Part shown: one piece after another, positions 55,515 to 64,000 of the stretch
How the letters are laid out: the number at the start of each line of letters is the position of its first letter
Numbering within the stretch: position 1 is the stretch's first letter
Source of the DNA: Piezodorus guildinii
Lineage: Eukaryota; Arthropoda; Insecta; Hemiptera; Pentatomidae
Length of the DNA stretch: 64,000 nucleotides
Direction of reading: 5' to 3'
NCBI GenBank assembly: GCA_023052935.1
Contig: CM041292.1
Coordinates: forward strand, 95,029,169 to 95,093,168
The notes under the pieces: model-generated
What the model saw: the letters and a program-made list of their open reading frames with translations, nothing else
The model's database searches: none
What the model was told of the DNA's origin: nothing
Program-made: the position numbers and the translations under genes

Positions 55515-56510
55515 TACTTTCACCTACCTATAAATAAAATATATAGTAAAAATGTATTAAAATCGTGAAAATTTTCGAATTCTAGTTTTCACCGGAAATA
55601 CACAGTTTTAGGTTCTACGGAGTCAAAAAGTCCCGCGAATAGGTCTGTGTGTATGTGGTAAATCTAGTGCAAAAACTAAAAGCTGAACGAAACTGAAATT
55701 TTATATTTAAGACAACTATGTTAACGAGATGTTTTTTGTTTGTTTGTTTGTTTATTTAACGTCACTTTATGCTACTTCGGCTAATCGGGCGATGCTGCAG
55801 TGGGAGTTCTAAATTTTGCTTATCCGGGTTTAATTAGGATAGGGATCTTTAACGAGTACCTGACATCGCACGTTAACGAGATGTTACAGCAAATTTTTCA
55901 TCAAAATCAGCTAACCATAACAGCCACTTTATACCATGCATTTCGGACCTTTGTACGATTTTCTCAAAAATGGCTATAACGATATCGATGTAAAATTTAA
56001 TGGGCTTTAATATGATGTAGGTTTCATTCTGATTTAAATAGTCTGACGAGGCTTGAATGCCGATATTTCAATTTTTCATTCTCCAAAGTACCTTTATTTT
56101 TGTAATTCTATGAAAACAAACATATCATCTGATAACGGCTAAATACGCAAGTTGAGCGAATTTTATAAACAACTAATGGAGAAAAATGCAATATTTATTT
56201 TTTGAAATTTCTGTGTTTCTGAAATTAAAAAGATGTATAGTTGGACAGCTAAAGATTTTAGAAAAAATATTATCTAATACACGGAATTGCAAAGGATAAT
56301 GGAGAGTGATAAAAATCCGATAAAACTAACAGATAAAAATATAATAGATTATTTATGGTGATAAAACACATGTTTCTATTGAAATTCAAATTTAATTCAA
56401 TTAATTCGCTAACAATTGTTATCCCTCAATGTATTTGAAAACTGTTAAATAGATTTTAACAACCGAGATAAGTGAATTCGAGTGTTGTGCGCACGAGATT
56501 TTTTTCACGG
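55515..56510 (+). mobile_element. Family C element, interrupted by a SINE-B
   Basis: ACTTTCACCTACCTATAAAT starts the hairpin end. It follows the family through GGTCTGTGTGTATGTGGTAA, CTGAACGAAACTGAAATT, GATGTTACAGCAAATTTTTC, GATGTAGGTTTCATTCTGATT and ends GAGATAAGTGAATTCGAGTG with TTGTGCGCACGAGATT. It is split by SINE-B7 at 55734-55871. Removing the insert and one copy of the 14 bp duplication restores the family order. Confidence 0.78.
55720..55885 (-). mobile_element. SINE-B copy B7, 5' truncated, with perfect 14 bp duplication
   Basis: GTTAACGAGATGTT occurs at 55720-55733 and 55872-55885. The insert holds only the 3' part of SINE-B (ATTTAACGTCACTTTATGC through ACGAGTACCTGACATCGCAC). 5' truncation plus target duplication shows target-primed reverse transcription. 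The tail side is (TTTG)n-like. Confidence 0.93.
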
Positions 56511-57044
56511 TTTATGATTATTTATTTATTTATGATTTTACGGTTCCTATTTTATTCGGTTAATTACTAATTAATACTTCAAATGAACCGTTCAAAATAC
56601 ATTTTAAAAGTTTAATTGATTTTCCATGGGAGTCCCATTTTGTTTACAGTGGAGCATCTATTTTCATGACATGATTTTGAATTAAAAATAATTACTAACA
56701 ATATCACTTCATGGATTTATGACATTTATTATAGCAACTTACAAACGATTTGGAACGTAATATTCTTTCCAAAATCTTCATTACTATAAAGAAAAAAAAT
56801 AGTTCTTACTCTTGCCGGCTAGTAAATGGGATCTAGAAAGTTCTTGGGGCTATCGCGGGGTGCCCATGGGAAATTCATGGGAGGTAGGTAAACCCTTTTG
56901 AACTTCAGCTGACAAAGGCTTATTAACATTTACATAATTGTATAACAATTATTGAATAAGAGCTTACTACCCTCAGCATCCTCATACATAACAGTTGGTA
57001 GGCCTATAAAACCTCCTTAAGCTTGAGCGACTTATTACATACTA
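56511..57044. other. Unassigned DNA
   Basis: AT-rich apart from 56815-56900, where TGGGATCTAGAAAGTTCTTGG and CCATGGGAAATTCATGGG occur. Nothing assigned. Confidence 0.35.
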
Positions 57045-57290
57045 ATTTATATGAAATCTTGCGCTTTCATACTAATCGTAATCCAAGAATAATTTTTTGA
57101 TGACAATTATAAAAAATTAAATTTTCCCTTTAAAAGAAAAACGTCATTGCAATGTATTTTACTTATAAATCTTCAGAAAAATATGCTGTAAATAATTGTG
57201 AAAACTGTATCAGACTTAACGTCGCGTGGTTCAGAGTTCGCGAAAACCAAGAATCGTGACATCATTTCATATATAAAGAGAGAAGAGAAA
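57045..57290 (-). mobile_element. Helitron-like element H4 (5' part only)
   Basis: On plus: TGAAATCTTGCGCTTTCATAC, AATAATTTTTTGATGAC, CAATGTATTTTACTTATAAATC, and GCGAAAACCAAGAATCGTG, the reverse complement of the first 240 bp of H1-H3. The CTAG end is not present. Confidence 0.6.
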
Positions 57291-58111
57291 AAAAATTTTA
57301 CCCTCACATAATTTATGTAATAATGATTTTATGGATCAGCCAGATATTTCAAAGGATGTAAATCTCGAAGGAATAAAAATAATAACAATTATTTTTAAAA
57401 TTAACAACAAGAAGGAATGTTTTAAAATTAACAATGTCTTTCCAACTAAAACCGGTAGACGTTTTTTGAACGGATATTATGACAATCATTGCTGAAATTA
57501 ATACTATCCTTCCATTCGTAAATCGAATCCCTATGCATTTGGTTCAACAAACGCATTCTTCCGAAAGAGTGCTAAATAAAAACATCCCACGCTCGCCGGC
57601 AAAACTAGTAAAAACAGCTTCTCTGCTGAATATATGAATTCACGTGAGGTGCAACTATTTACTATCTATACATTACATAGATAAATATATAAGAACAGAA
57701 AATATTTTTTTAATAACTAAGTATTAAACAAAAAAAAAACAAAAAACTAACTATAACGCAAAAGTAAATAAATAAAAGATAATACATATGAAAACATATA
57801 TTTTAACCTTGTAAATGAAAAGATAAAGAAAATATGTAACTCATACAAGTTTTCGTACGAAGGACGGACCTGTTTAAAAGCGGTATAATTTAGATTTAAA
57901 TATTCACATTTGAATTTTTACTTTTTCATCGTAAAAAAAAGAAAGAAATCCTTCTGAGAATACTGGAGATAATGTACCCAAGTATCTAACTATAACAAAA
58001 TACCTACTTTCATATCTATATTATAAACCGAAAAAAAACTTCAAACAACTGCAGTGATCTTGTATAAAATCATAAAATTTTGGTAAACAAGCATTGAACC
58101 GTTGTATTATT
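57291..58111. other. AT-rich unassigned DNA
   Basis: Nothing recognised. Confidence 0.4.
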
Positions 58112-58978
58112 ACTTTCACTTACATATATATTAAATATATAGTAAGGGAAAGTATTGCGATCGTGAACATTTTCGAATTTAATTTTTGGACGGAAATACA
58201 CGATTTAGGGCCTCCTGAGTCCAAATGATTAAGTCCCAAAGAAAGGTCTGTGTGTCTGTGCGTGTGGTAATTATAACGTAAAAACGATAAGTCGTACGAA
58301 ACTGATTTCAAATTTAATGCAAATATATGTTAGATGTTACAGAAACTTTTTATCAAAATCGGCTAATCAGAAAAGTCACTTTATAATATACCAGGCATTT
58401 TTTACGATTTAAACTCGCTATATTGATGTGAAATTTAATAATGAAATTTAATCATAAAGGTTTCATTTTGATTAAAATAGTTTTACAGGGCTTAAATGCC
58501 AATATTTTAAATTTATACACTCTAAACTACCTTTAGTTTAGTGCATTCCAAAATATTAATTATATCACCTAAATGACATTGATGAAGGACGGCTAAATAT
58601 ACAGTTTTGACGAATTTGATGACCAACAAAAGGATAAAAGAGCAAAACTATTTTTTAATGTTCTTTTGATAATTAGAACAGCAGTATAGACGTATAATAT
58701 ACGCTGGAAAGAGAAGTTTTTAGAAAAAAATATTATCTGATACACAAAGTTGTAAAAGGTAATATAAAGTGACGAATAGGAATAAACTTATTACTGATTA
58801 ACAATTCAATATAGTTATATTATTTAATCTAAATCATATGTTTCCAACGAAAATGAATACACGTTTTATTAAAATCAATTTATAATATTTTTCAAATTGA
58901 AGTATAGGTAATAGTTTTTAAATTGATTTAAACATTTGAGGTAAGTGAAAGTCGTTTCTTGCCCGTACCAGAAATTTT
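58112..58978 (+). mobile_element. Family C element with near-perfect terminal hairpin
   Basis: The first 42 bp (58112-58153) fold into a stem: ACTTTCACTTACATATATAT pairs with ATATATAGTAAGGGAAAGT with few mismatches. The body follows the family (ATTGCGATCGTGAAC, AGGTCTGTGTGTCTGTGCG, AAGTCGTACGAAACTGA, GATGTTACAGAAACTTTTT). The other end has GGTAAGTGAAAGTCGTTTC and TTGCCCGTACCAGAAATTTT. About 865 bp with no ORF. Confidence 0.8.
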
Positions 58979-59029
58979 CATTTCTAAAAAGTAATATTTA
59001 ATTGTATCACATTTATGCAATTACCTATA

Positions 59030-59250
59030 GAACTAACTATGGTCTATTATAATGATGGAGCTATAGTTGATCGTTGAGACTATATGATGGTGAAACTCGA
59101 CATTTAGAGAAATTCTCATACAGTCAGCCCCAATGAAGGCCCACAATGTAGGCCGATCCGTCGGCACTGAAGTCAAATAATTTTTTCTTATCGGTGTGTT
59201 TTCTGAGTGTGACCGCATCCAAACTAACTTCTCTATAATATAGTCTATTA
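59030..59250 (+). repeat. Penelope-type repeat segment P2
   Basis: Homologous to 43120-43300 through the hammerhead-like core and the downstream CCAAACTAACTTCTCTATAA. 59040-59130 has no match in P1. Confidence 0.55.
59130..59172 (+). ncRNA. Hammerhead-ribozyme-like motif (decayed)
   Basis: CCAATGA (59130-59136; consensus CTGANGA), A, stem II GGCC (59138-59141) / GGCC (59151-59154), GATCC (59155-59159; consensus GAAAC), GTC (59160-59162), then GGCACT as in the 43.2 kb copy. Where one copy deviates from the ribozyme consensus the other usually keeps it. Probably inactive. Confidence 0.55.
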
Positions 59251-60189
59251 TAAATGATTAATAGCAAGTTTCGCAATAAGTTATAAATAATAAATTTAAT
59301 GTTCATTTTTTTTTTTTTTTTTGAACTTTTTCGAATCAGCCGTTACGAGCCCCTATAATTGAACCGAATGCTCGTTTATCACAAGAATCTTCAAAAATAA
59401 AGAAATAAATGTTTTGTAGAACGGGTGAATTCCTAAGAAGAACACTGACTGTATACCCCCCTATACAATGCTAGAACACAGGGCTGGTCTGGAGAACTTG
59501 CTGCCTGTTGGTGCAACGGATATTTACAAGTGCGCACAGACACAACTACACGCTCGGACATTCTTAACCACTCCAGCTCCCTTCGCAACTATCTGTAATA
59601 CTATTGCCTAAAGGATCTCTCGATTATAAAACGTTTTTAAACATTTTTATGTAAGCAATTTAAACATTAAATAAATTGTTTAAGTAAAAAAACCCTGGTA
59701 AATAACACATAATAACTATATTCATTTTGGTGACTTTCACGAGAGAAGTAATGTTTAGATGAAACTGACTCACCAAAACAGAACTTCCTTCAGGTGGAAT
59801 CCAGCCAGCTATCTAGTCATAGCGATTATTGTTAAACTGTAACTCTTAGAAATCATCTTAAAGGAGTATCATCATATAAATATTAACTGAAACTAATCGG
59901 TGCCGATTGAACCCTTCTAACACTCGATCTTCATGATCGCCTATCTCATTTTTCAGTAGCAGACATAAATTTTTCTCTTAAGTGTCGAGAGGATAATGCT
60001 ATACTAAATCCTCATTTTACGAAATAAATATTTAAAAATACACTTAGACCAGGAATAGAATGGTAATGAAAATCAATTATTGTTTGAATTTTCTATCAAA
60101 TGAATAAAAATTCTCATAGGGGAATAAAAAACTAAACAGATACTACTATCGATAATTATATGAAATGTTTACAAGACACCTATCATTTT
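59251..60189. other. Unassigned DNA
   Basis: T-run at 59308-59323. A GC-richer single-copy part at 59440-59600. No gene or repeat recognised. Confidence 0.35.
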
Positions 60190-60937
60190 ACTTTCACTTA
60201 CCTATATATGAAATATATATAAAAGGAAAATATTGCGATCGTGAAAATTTTAGAATTCCAATTTCCAACGGAAATACACGTTTTAGGGTCCCCTGAGTCC
60301 AAATGACCAAGTCCCGCTAAAAGGTCTGTGTGTGTGTGTGTGTGTTTTTTACGATTTTCTCAAAAACGGCTCTAACAATTTTGATTAAACTCGGTATATC
60401 GAGGTAAAATTTGATGGGCTTTAATATCATGTAAGTTTCATTCTGATTGGAATAGTCTGATTGGGCTTAAATGACGATATTTTAAATTTTCTTCTTCTAA
60501 AGAACTATTAATTTTGTAGATTCTATGAAAGTAACCATATAATCTTGTTATCACTGATGAAAAACAAGTAAATATATAAGTTGAACGAATTCGGTATCCA
60601 ATTAAAGGAGAAAACTGAAAAAAAAAATGAATGTAATTTTTTGTTTTTGTACATAACAGTAATATACATATATAATATACCGTTGGAAGGCTAATGGTTT
60701 AAGAAAAAGTAACTTATACACAAGCTTCTAAAAGTTAATAAATAGTGATGAATAGCCGATAAAACTAACTGATTATTTTTTTTAATAAAACACAAGTATC
60801 TATAGAAATTCAATTTAATTAATTATTTAATGGTTTCACTCATTTTTATCTCTAACTGTATTTGATAATCCTTTAATTGATTTTTAAAACGGTGGTAAGT
60901 GAAAGTCGTGTGTTGCCCTCACCAGATTTTTCATAAT
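60190..60937 (+). mobile_element. Family C element with internal deletion
   Basis: ACTTTCACTTACCTATATATG with hairpin partner ATATATATAAAAGGAAA. Body ATTGCGATCGTGAAAATTTT, CCAATTTCCAACGGAAATAC, GTCCCCTGAGTCCAAATGAC, AAGGTCTGTG then (GT)n at 60326-60345 joined directly to TTTTTTACGATTTTCTCAAA. The CGAAACTGA...GTTACAGC part is deleted at the microsatellite. It ends GGTAAGTGAAAGTCGTGTG, TTGCCCTCACCAGATTTTT. Confidence 0.8.
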
Positions 60938-61539
60938 GTAAATGTGAAGAACAAATTATTGGAAAGGTGGAACGGAAAACTGCTAAATTTATCAAAACAA
61001 CCCTTAATGTGGAAATATAAATAGGAAATACCATATTAAGAAGTACAAAGCGAAATAAATATAAATGTCAGAGGAAGGAAGCGATAAAAGATATGCTAAA
61101 AGAAGTATGGAATGTATACTGAGCATCCGGTACGAACAGTCTTTGTGTTCATGATAAATGTTAAGGCTGACAGACTCCAATAACTGAGTTAGGTAACCTG
61201 GATGTTGTCAAGGGTGGAGGCAAGTAGTTTCTAGGACAATCTCATTAATGAAAAAGGAAATTAATATTTTTTCATACGCTACCGTAGCCATCGCCTGACC
61301 TTAAGAAAACCTGAATGGGCTCGCTTTCTCAATGAAATAAAAGGAATAAATTAGAAAGAAAAAAAAATACGCCAAGCCATGTGCGAAAAGGTCATTATGA
61401 ATGAATAAAGCGACCATTCCAAATGGATCATGGACAAACAGGATCCAATTTGTAAACTATATATAATAAATAAAACATTCAAATTGGATATCTAAATGCG
61501 GTTAAAGAGACAAGCCTTGCAATAAGTATTATATCTGCC
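60938..61539. other. Unassigned DNA
   Basis: AT-rich to moderately complex. No coding or repeat assignment. Confidence 0.35.
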
Positions 61540-61960
61540 CGTGGCGGGTCTATCCTTAAAGGATAATAATTGACATGTTCCCCATATATACTCGGTGAGT
61601 GGGACTAGAGGAAAAAAATCCCGCTTTTTCCCACACTCCGACATCCAGTATGGCTTTTACAAGGCTTTATCCTTAAAAAGGAGAGTAAACGTTAGCAATA
61701 TAAAACCTGTTAATTTTTTTGATTGATTAATGCTAAAGTGAAAGAAAAAAAAAGACAAAAAGACACACATATACAAAAAAAAAGGGAAATCAATAAATAA
61801 ATAAAAATCAAAACGGCACGAATAAATGTGATAAGAGGAGGACAGGTAGCTGTGGGACTTTTTAATTGGAGCGATTCCCAACACACTGGCCACGGGGCTA
61901 CTTAGAGTGGAACTGGTTCGGCCGACCCGGGAGACCATTCCTATTTTACTTCCAGATATT
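61540..61960. other. GC-richer single-copy patches
   Basis: 61540-61660 and 61835-61945 are GC-richer, with a low-complexity A-rich part between. CGACCCGGGAGACC near 61924 resembles the CGGGAGA phrases at 1.97 and 16.78 kb. The minus frame (93 codons) becomes phenylalanine-rich and is not convincing. Confidence 0.25.
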
Positions 61961-62569
61961 TTTTACATTTCCTCTGAAAGATATGAAAACTTTATCAGGC
62001 TAAGTACCTCGCAGCTACTCCCATTTACAATTTAATGCTCCCAGGTTTTTTCTCTTTTTTTTATAAATGTAACGAGACTAATTAATCAACTTCTGAATGA
62101 AGAGGACTTGAGATAGCCATGGGTTATTTTTTTTTTCTATACCATTAATTTTTATTTTCAAAACATTCAGGTATGATAAATTCCAGAATAAAAATTGCTA
62201 GTTAAGCATTGGTGTTGGCGAAGATAGTTGGAGCGACAAACATTATAAAGGCATAGATTAGATGTTTTTATTATAATACTATAAGCTTAAGATACCCCCA
62301 CTCTGGTTGGAACAGGGTGACAACCGCTAGATAGTCTTTACGATTCAAGAAAAAGGGAACGTTACTAATAAGCAGGATAGCTTCCTCCATATAACCAGTA
62401 CTCTATGTATCAATAAATTTAATAAATTATTCGTGAAAGATGTATCAAGTTATAAAAAGTTAAATAATTTTCCTGAGAAATTTCAAAGAAACAAAGCTCT
62501 TATTATTTTACCCGCATTTACAGTACTTTTTTTTCATTTTAACCAATGAGTATTTTTAATAAGAGACAA
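61961..62569. other. AT-rich unassigned DNA
   Basis: Nothing recognised. Confidence 0.4.
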
Positions 62570-62690
62570 ATGGTACCCTAATAACCTCATTGCATGGCCG
62601 TTGGCCAAGTTTAATAATTAATAGAACAGTACAAAATAGCTATATGTACTGAACGCAAAACACTTCAAGGGTTCCTGAGAGGTACAGTTA
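62570..62690 (+). mobile_element. SINE-A copy A6 (3' end only)
   Basis: CCTAATAACCTCATTGCATGG, CCGTTGGCCAAG, ACAGTACAAAATAGCTATATG and CACTTCAAGGGTTCC match the final third of SINE-A2. 5' truncated and decayed. Confidence 0.75.
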
Positions 62691-63164
62691 TTGGTTTTAT
62701 TATTATTATTATTTATTAATTTTTATTAAAATTAAAAGTTGTTTGAATGAAAATGGATCACTTTAATTTAAAAAATGAACATAAAAATAATTTTTTACTT
62801 AATTAATTACATGTATTCCTAATTTGCAAAGATACATAATAAGAAAACGTTTTTATCATTTAAAAAAAAATCATTTGATAAATCTCTTTATCAGATTGAC
62901 GATTGATAATTTCGAATTTCATCTCATACCAAAAATCGTTGAAAGAGCGATACAGAGTTTTATTAGGTTTTTCAGCCCACCAATAAATTTGAATCTCTGC
63001 ATAGATAGCACAGCAAGATTTCTAAGGAAGACAAAAAAAGATAAACAAAAATGTGAAAAGCTACCGTCATCATCAAATTAGGCTCCACAATTCATCCACA
63101 GAAAAAAAAAATGAAAAATATACTACATCTAAGAAAATGGTATTTTTTATTTATGTCCAACAAG
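62691..63164. other. AT-rich unassigned DNA
   Basis: The 85-codon plus frame at 62824-63081 is unrecognised and starts in low-complexity sequence. Confidence 0.35.
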
Positions 63165-63710
63165 GACTATAATGGAACCGAAAAAGCGAAACAGAGATCA
63201 GTTGACATAGCGGAGCGACTTGGATTGATATCGGCGGAGCGGAAGACAAAGATGATGGGAGGAGGGAACGGTCGTAGCCACATTTCACCACCATTACCCA
63301 TTCATTCCTTCCACCAATGATATTTCTATCCACCTCGGCATCTATAGTTCTTATCTTATAGCTCCTCCGCCCGTGTCCTCGGGGCATTAACTGGATTTAT
63401 CGGGACCGGCCGCTACCGTGCGCCCCCTTGATAAACAGGCTACCTCCGCTCCTCTTTTATGATTAGCACGCATCTAAATCCAAAGTGATGTCCGATTTTT
63501 AAAGGGCCCGAATAAAGGTTATTCGGGATCCTAAAGGTCACGTCCGAATTTATGCAAAACAGCCGGCGAAACGAATGGCCCCAATGCTTATCTCCTTCGG
63601 TTTGGAAACACGACACTAGTTGGACGTCCTCTTGTAGGCTTGTTGGAACGATCAAGAGCACAACAAGGGGAAACGATAAGGCCATTATTTTTCCAAAAGA
63701 TAGAAAACAA
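63165..63710. other. GC-rich single-copy island with GA tract
   Basis: Purine-rich 63175-63275, then pyrimidine- and GC-rich sequence including GTGCGCCCCCTTGATAAAC (63418-63436), TTTTATGATTAGC, AAAGGTCACG (nuclear-receptor half-site) and TTTATGCAAAAC. Open frames on both strands are unrecognised. Candidate enhancer or boundary element. Confidence 0.35.
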
Positions 63711-63782
63711 GAGTATCCTGATAGGGGCTACAATAATATTAACTGTTTGTGTATGTATTATACTGTTCTACGAGTTCTAAAA

Positions 63783-64000
63783 AATCTGGTACGGGCAACA
63801 CAGGACTTTTACTTACTTACCTCCGTTTTAAAAATGGATTAAATAATTTTCAAATACAGTTGGAGATAAGAATGAGTGAAACTATTAAACTGTTTTCTCG
63901 TTTAGTTGGATATGGAATTTATTAATTAAATTGAATTTATATAGAAACATGTTTTATAAAAAAAATCTATTATTATTATCTACAATAATCAGATTGGTTT
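63783..64000 (-). mobile_element. Family C element, truncated by window end
   Basis: Starts AAATCTGGTACGGGCAACAC and ACTTTTACTTACTTACCTCCG (non-hairpin terminus), then AAATACAGTTGGAGATAAG and TTATATAGAAACATGTTTTAT, as in the 51.5 kb copy. The hairpin end would lie beyond the window. Confidence 0.65.

Noticed and set aside
61657..61938. 93-codon minus-strand frame
   Set aside because: Starts in complex sequence but passes into a phenylalanine/serine low-complexity run; no domain recognised.
1..64000. Bacterial or phage origin, operons, CRISPR arrays
   Set aside because: No long ORFs, no ribosome-binding pattern and no regular spacer array; SINEs, LINEs and microsatellites show a eukaryotic genome.

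Overview
This is an AT-rich eukaryotic window, most likely from an arthropod. The evidence is two tRNA-derived SINE families, Jockey-like and CR1/L2-like non-LTR retrotransposon 3' ends, Helitron-type elements, Penelope-type hammerhead motifs, and many (AT)n, A and T tracts. I cannot name the species. There is no operon-like gene density, no long ORF and no CRISPR array. Apart from weak candidate exons, I can support no host protein gene, so the window reads as intergenic DNA or one or more very large introns.

Layout by repeat family. SINE-A (tRNA head, about 300 bp) lies at 9.75, 15.6, 19.4, 53.5, 54.1 and 62.6 kb. SINE-B (a different tRNA head, about 290 bp) lies at 10.2, 29.8, 33.8, 37.0, 38.4, 46.4 and 55.7 kb. 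Several SINE copies have clear target-site duplications of 8-14 bp. The CR1/L2-like LINE lies at 8.8, 13.2, 23.1 and 27.0 kb. Jockey-like fragments lie at 6.6, 14.1, 16.2, 17.3, 17.7, 25.0, 32.3 and 36.1 kb. Helitron-like family H lies at 5.3, 15.1, 21.3 and 57.0 kb. Family C, with a hairpin at one end and a subterminal inverted repeat at the other, lies at 4.2, 19.9, 39.5, 42.4, 46.1, 51.5, 54.4, 55.5, 58.1, 60.2 and 63.8 kb. Family D (37.98-39.16 kb) has long terminal inverted repeats and internal subrepeats. Family E (46.6-49.1 kb) is a duplicated block of degenerate tandem units.

Nesting gives a relative age order. A SINE-A sits inside Helitron H2, a SINE-B inside family D, and a truncated SINE-B inside a family C copy with a perfect 14 bp duplication. 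A LINE copy sits between two (AT)n tracts. The SINEs are therefore among the younger insertions.

The most interesting signal is a set of hammerhead-ribozyme-like motifs of the type carried by Penelope-like retroelements, near 1.0, 2.5, 11.9, 43.2, 48.1 and 59.1 kb, with a remnant near 7.2 kb. The 48.1 kb copy keeps the whole conserved core and is enclosed by a perfect 20 bp inverted repeat.

Between repeats there are about twenty short patches of higher GC and apparently single-copy sequence. Many have a purine-rich (GA) tract alongside, and some contain dyads resembling transcription-factor sites. I read these as candidate regulatory elements. Four short open stretches with splice-like borders (8.3, 16.9, 28.0 and 30.3 kb) are the only candidates for host exons, and all are low confidence.
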